A DNA stretch of 6,176 bases from Verrucomicrobiota bacterium (GTDB lineage Bacteria > Verrucomicrobiota > Verrucomicrobiia > Chthoniobacterales > UBA10450), in the NCBI GenBank assembly GCA_003219395.1, contig QHOR01000012.1, positions 1-6,176 of the forward strand, in the 5' to 3' direction. How positions within the stretch are numbered: the stretch's first letter is position 1; every line of letters starts with the position of its first letter. The notes under the pieces were generated by a model. The model did not search any database. It was not told the DNA's origin and saw only the letters and a list, made by a program, of their open reading frames with translations. A program made the position numbers and the translations under genes. Positions 5,311 to 6,176 of this stretch are shown piece by piece.

Positions 5311-5910
5311 TCACACCTTGTGCCGCAGCGGTCTCAAGGTATGGGTCAGTTTTTGCAGGCCGAGTTCCAGCCGCGTTTTCACCGTTCCCAACGGAGCGTG
5401 CGTGGCGGCGGCAATTTCCCTGTGACTGAGTCCCTTGAAGAAGGCGAGCTCGAGCGCCTCCCGCTGAAGCCGCGGCAACACTCGCATACACTGTTTGAGA
5501 TAATGCCGCAGATCATTCAACGCAAAAACATCGTCTGCGTCACGCGGCGAGTTGGGCGTCTGCTGAATCACCCGCTCCTGGTAACGCTCCCGTACGCGTG
5601 AATAAGCCTGACGCCGGCGCAACCGGTCGATGGCACGGCGCCGCGCGATGGTAACCATCCACCCCAGCGGTTTACCCGCCTTGGGCGAATAACGGCCTGC
5701 TTCTTTCCAAATCTAGATAAAGATTTCCTGTAATACGTCATCAGCCTCGGCTTCTTCGTGAACGACTCCGTCAATTGTCGCGCGTAATCTTTTGCCGTGC
5801 CGATCGTATAACTCTGCGAGCGCATCGTAGCGCTGTCGCGAAACCGCTTTCATGAGGGCCTCGTCCGGCACTGACGATACTCCGGGTTGATCAAGAGTGG
5901 AGCCAATCAT
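5311..5910 (-). pseudogene. ECF-type RNA polymerase sigma factor interrupted by an in-frame amber codon
   Basis: Read through, the frame is 199 codons, the normal ECF length. Region 2 (about 28-100) includes LAELYDRHGKRLRATI, the DDVLQEIFI helix and GWMVTIARRRAIDRLRRR. Region 4 (about 136-190) includes LPRLQREALELAFFKGLSHR and the helix-turn-helix EIAAATHAPLGTVKTRLELG. Codon 66 is TAG (5715-5713), in EIFI-stop-IWKEAGRYSPKAGKPLG. Family members usually have Gln there, so a single CAG to TAG change explains it, with no frameshift. It would direct core polymerase to stress or envelope promoters if made. The start ATG 5910 has GGAGG at 5923-5919, eight bases away, and overlaps the stop of the upstream gene as ATGA. 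An inner ATG at 5658 would give only the end of region 2 and region 4, so unlikely to work alone. Assembly error, recent inactivation or suppression are all open. Confidence 0.85.
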
Positions 5911-6176
5911 ACCCGATGCCTCCGTGCCTGTGGCATTGACTCTGCGGGTCGGCGGACGGCTTCTTTGCGAAGACGGTCCCAGTCTTGGACAGCCATCCCA
6001 CACCCGATCAGCGCTTGTGGGTGAAGCCACTGATGCGGGCCTGACGTGCATCCCAGCGTTGGACAATGCAGTGTGTATTTGCCGCTACTGAAACGCCGGA
6101 TCTCGACCTGCCTTCCCTTGAATTTTCGCTCGCAAACATTACAAACCCGCTGATCGTCGAGCGATTTCCATTTTCG
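5907..6176 (-). CDS. Small Cys-pair (zinc-ribbon-like) protein, C-terminal part
   Basis: The last 89 codons are visible; the start lies beyond base 6176. The visible part opens RKWKSLDDQRVCNVCERKF, with Cys at visible residues 12 and 15 (CNVC). It continues GRQVEIRRFSSGKYTLHCPT and then LGC, giving a second Cys pair as HCPTLGC (C38, C43), followed by GPHQWLHP and DWDRLRKEA. Two Cys pairs about 25 residues apart suggest a zinc ribbon; metal binding is inferred, and I recognise no named family. I recall similar short proteins in Verrucomicrobia, unverified. Its TGA (5909-5907) overlaps the sigma-factor ATG (5910-5908), so the two genes are very probably translationally coupled. The sigma factor's ribosome site lies inside this gene, and a regulatory partnership is plausible but unproven. 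The C-terminal 20 residues are Arg-rich. Confidence 0.75.
   Translation of the reverse strand, partial: RKWKSLDDQRVCNVCERKFKGRQVEIRRFSSGKYTLHCPTLGCTSGPHQWLHPQALIGCGMAVQDWDRLRKEAVRRPAESMPQARRHRV

Noticed and set aside
5713..6066. Sigma-factor start at ATG 6066
   Set aside because: The extra 52 residues lie antiphase to the Cys-pair protein and show no sigma motif; ATG 5910 has GGAGG and the ATGA overlap.

Overview
The window looks like chromosomal DNA from a Gram-negative-type soil bacterium. My best guess is Verrucomicrobiota, perhaps Chthoniobacterales. This rests on recalled resemblance only: short hairpin repeats between genes, a small Cys-pair protein ahead of an ECF sigma factor, a Gfo/Idh/MocA oxidoreductase remnant, and the CsbD, YtjA-like (DUF1328) and DUF3309 small proteins. 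Moderate GC, frequently weak Shine-Dalgarno (SD) sites and a lipoprotein signal fit but do not prove it. I see no rRNA, tRNA, CRISPR array, transposase or phage gene.

Layout. Bases 1-1213 (minus strand) hold the N-terminal part of a class A penicillin-binding protein (glycosyltransferase 51), cut by the window edge, and upstream of it a glutaredoxin-like protein with a CGWS site. A nested inverted repeat fills the gap between them. Bases 1214-1535 have no gene but carry a cluster of small hairpins. A CsbD-family stress protein follows on the minus strand (1536-1721). Bases 1740-2200 (plus strand) are the frameshifted C-terminal remnant of a Gfo/Idh/MocA oxidoreductase. Bases 2249-3799 (plus strand) encode a hybrid histidine kinase (PAS-HisKA-HATPase-REC).

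From 3929 to 5109 comes a run of very small envelope proteins, several below usual ORF cut-offs. They are a 37-residue single-span protein and a 57-residue YtjA-like/DUF1328 protein (minus strand), then a DUF3309 protein, a repeat-bearing lipoprotein and a second DUF3309 protein (plus strand). Bases 5110-5310 hold no gene but carry a second copy of the 1323-1350 hairpin repeat. Bases 5311-5910 (minus strand) are an ECF sigma factor interrupted by one in-frame amber codon. Its start overlaps, as ATGA, the stop of an upstream Cys-pair (zinc-ribbon-like) protein that runs off the window.

The likely common theme is envelope maintenance and stress response: peptidoglycan synthesis, thiol redox, CsbD and YtjA/DUF3309 small proteins, a sensor kinase and an ECF sigma factor. 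Functional linkage between these units is inference. The most noteworthy points are the amber-interrupted sigma factor with its coupled partner, the hairpin repeat family with a conserved CTTCAG loop, and the unlisted small proteins.
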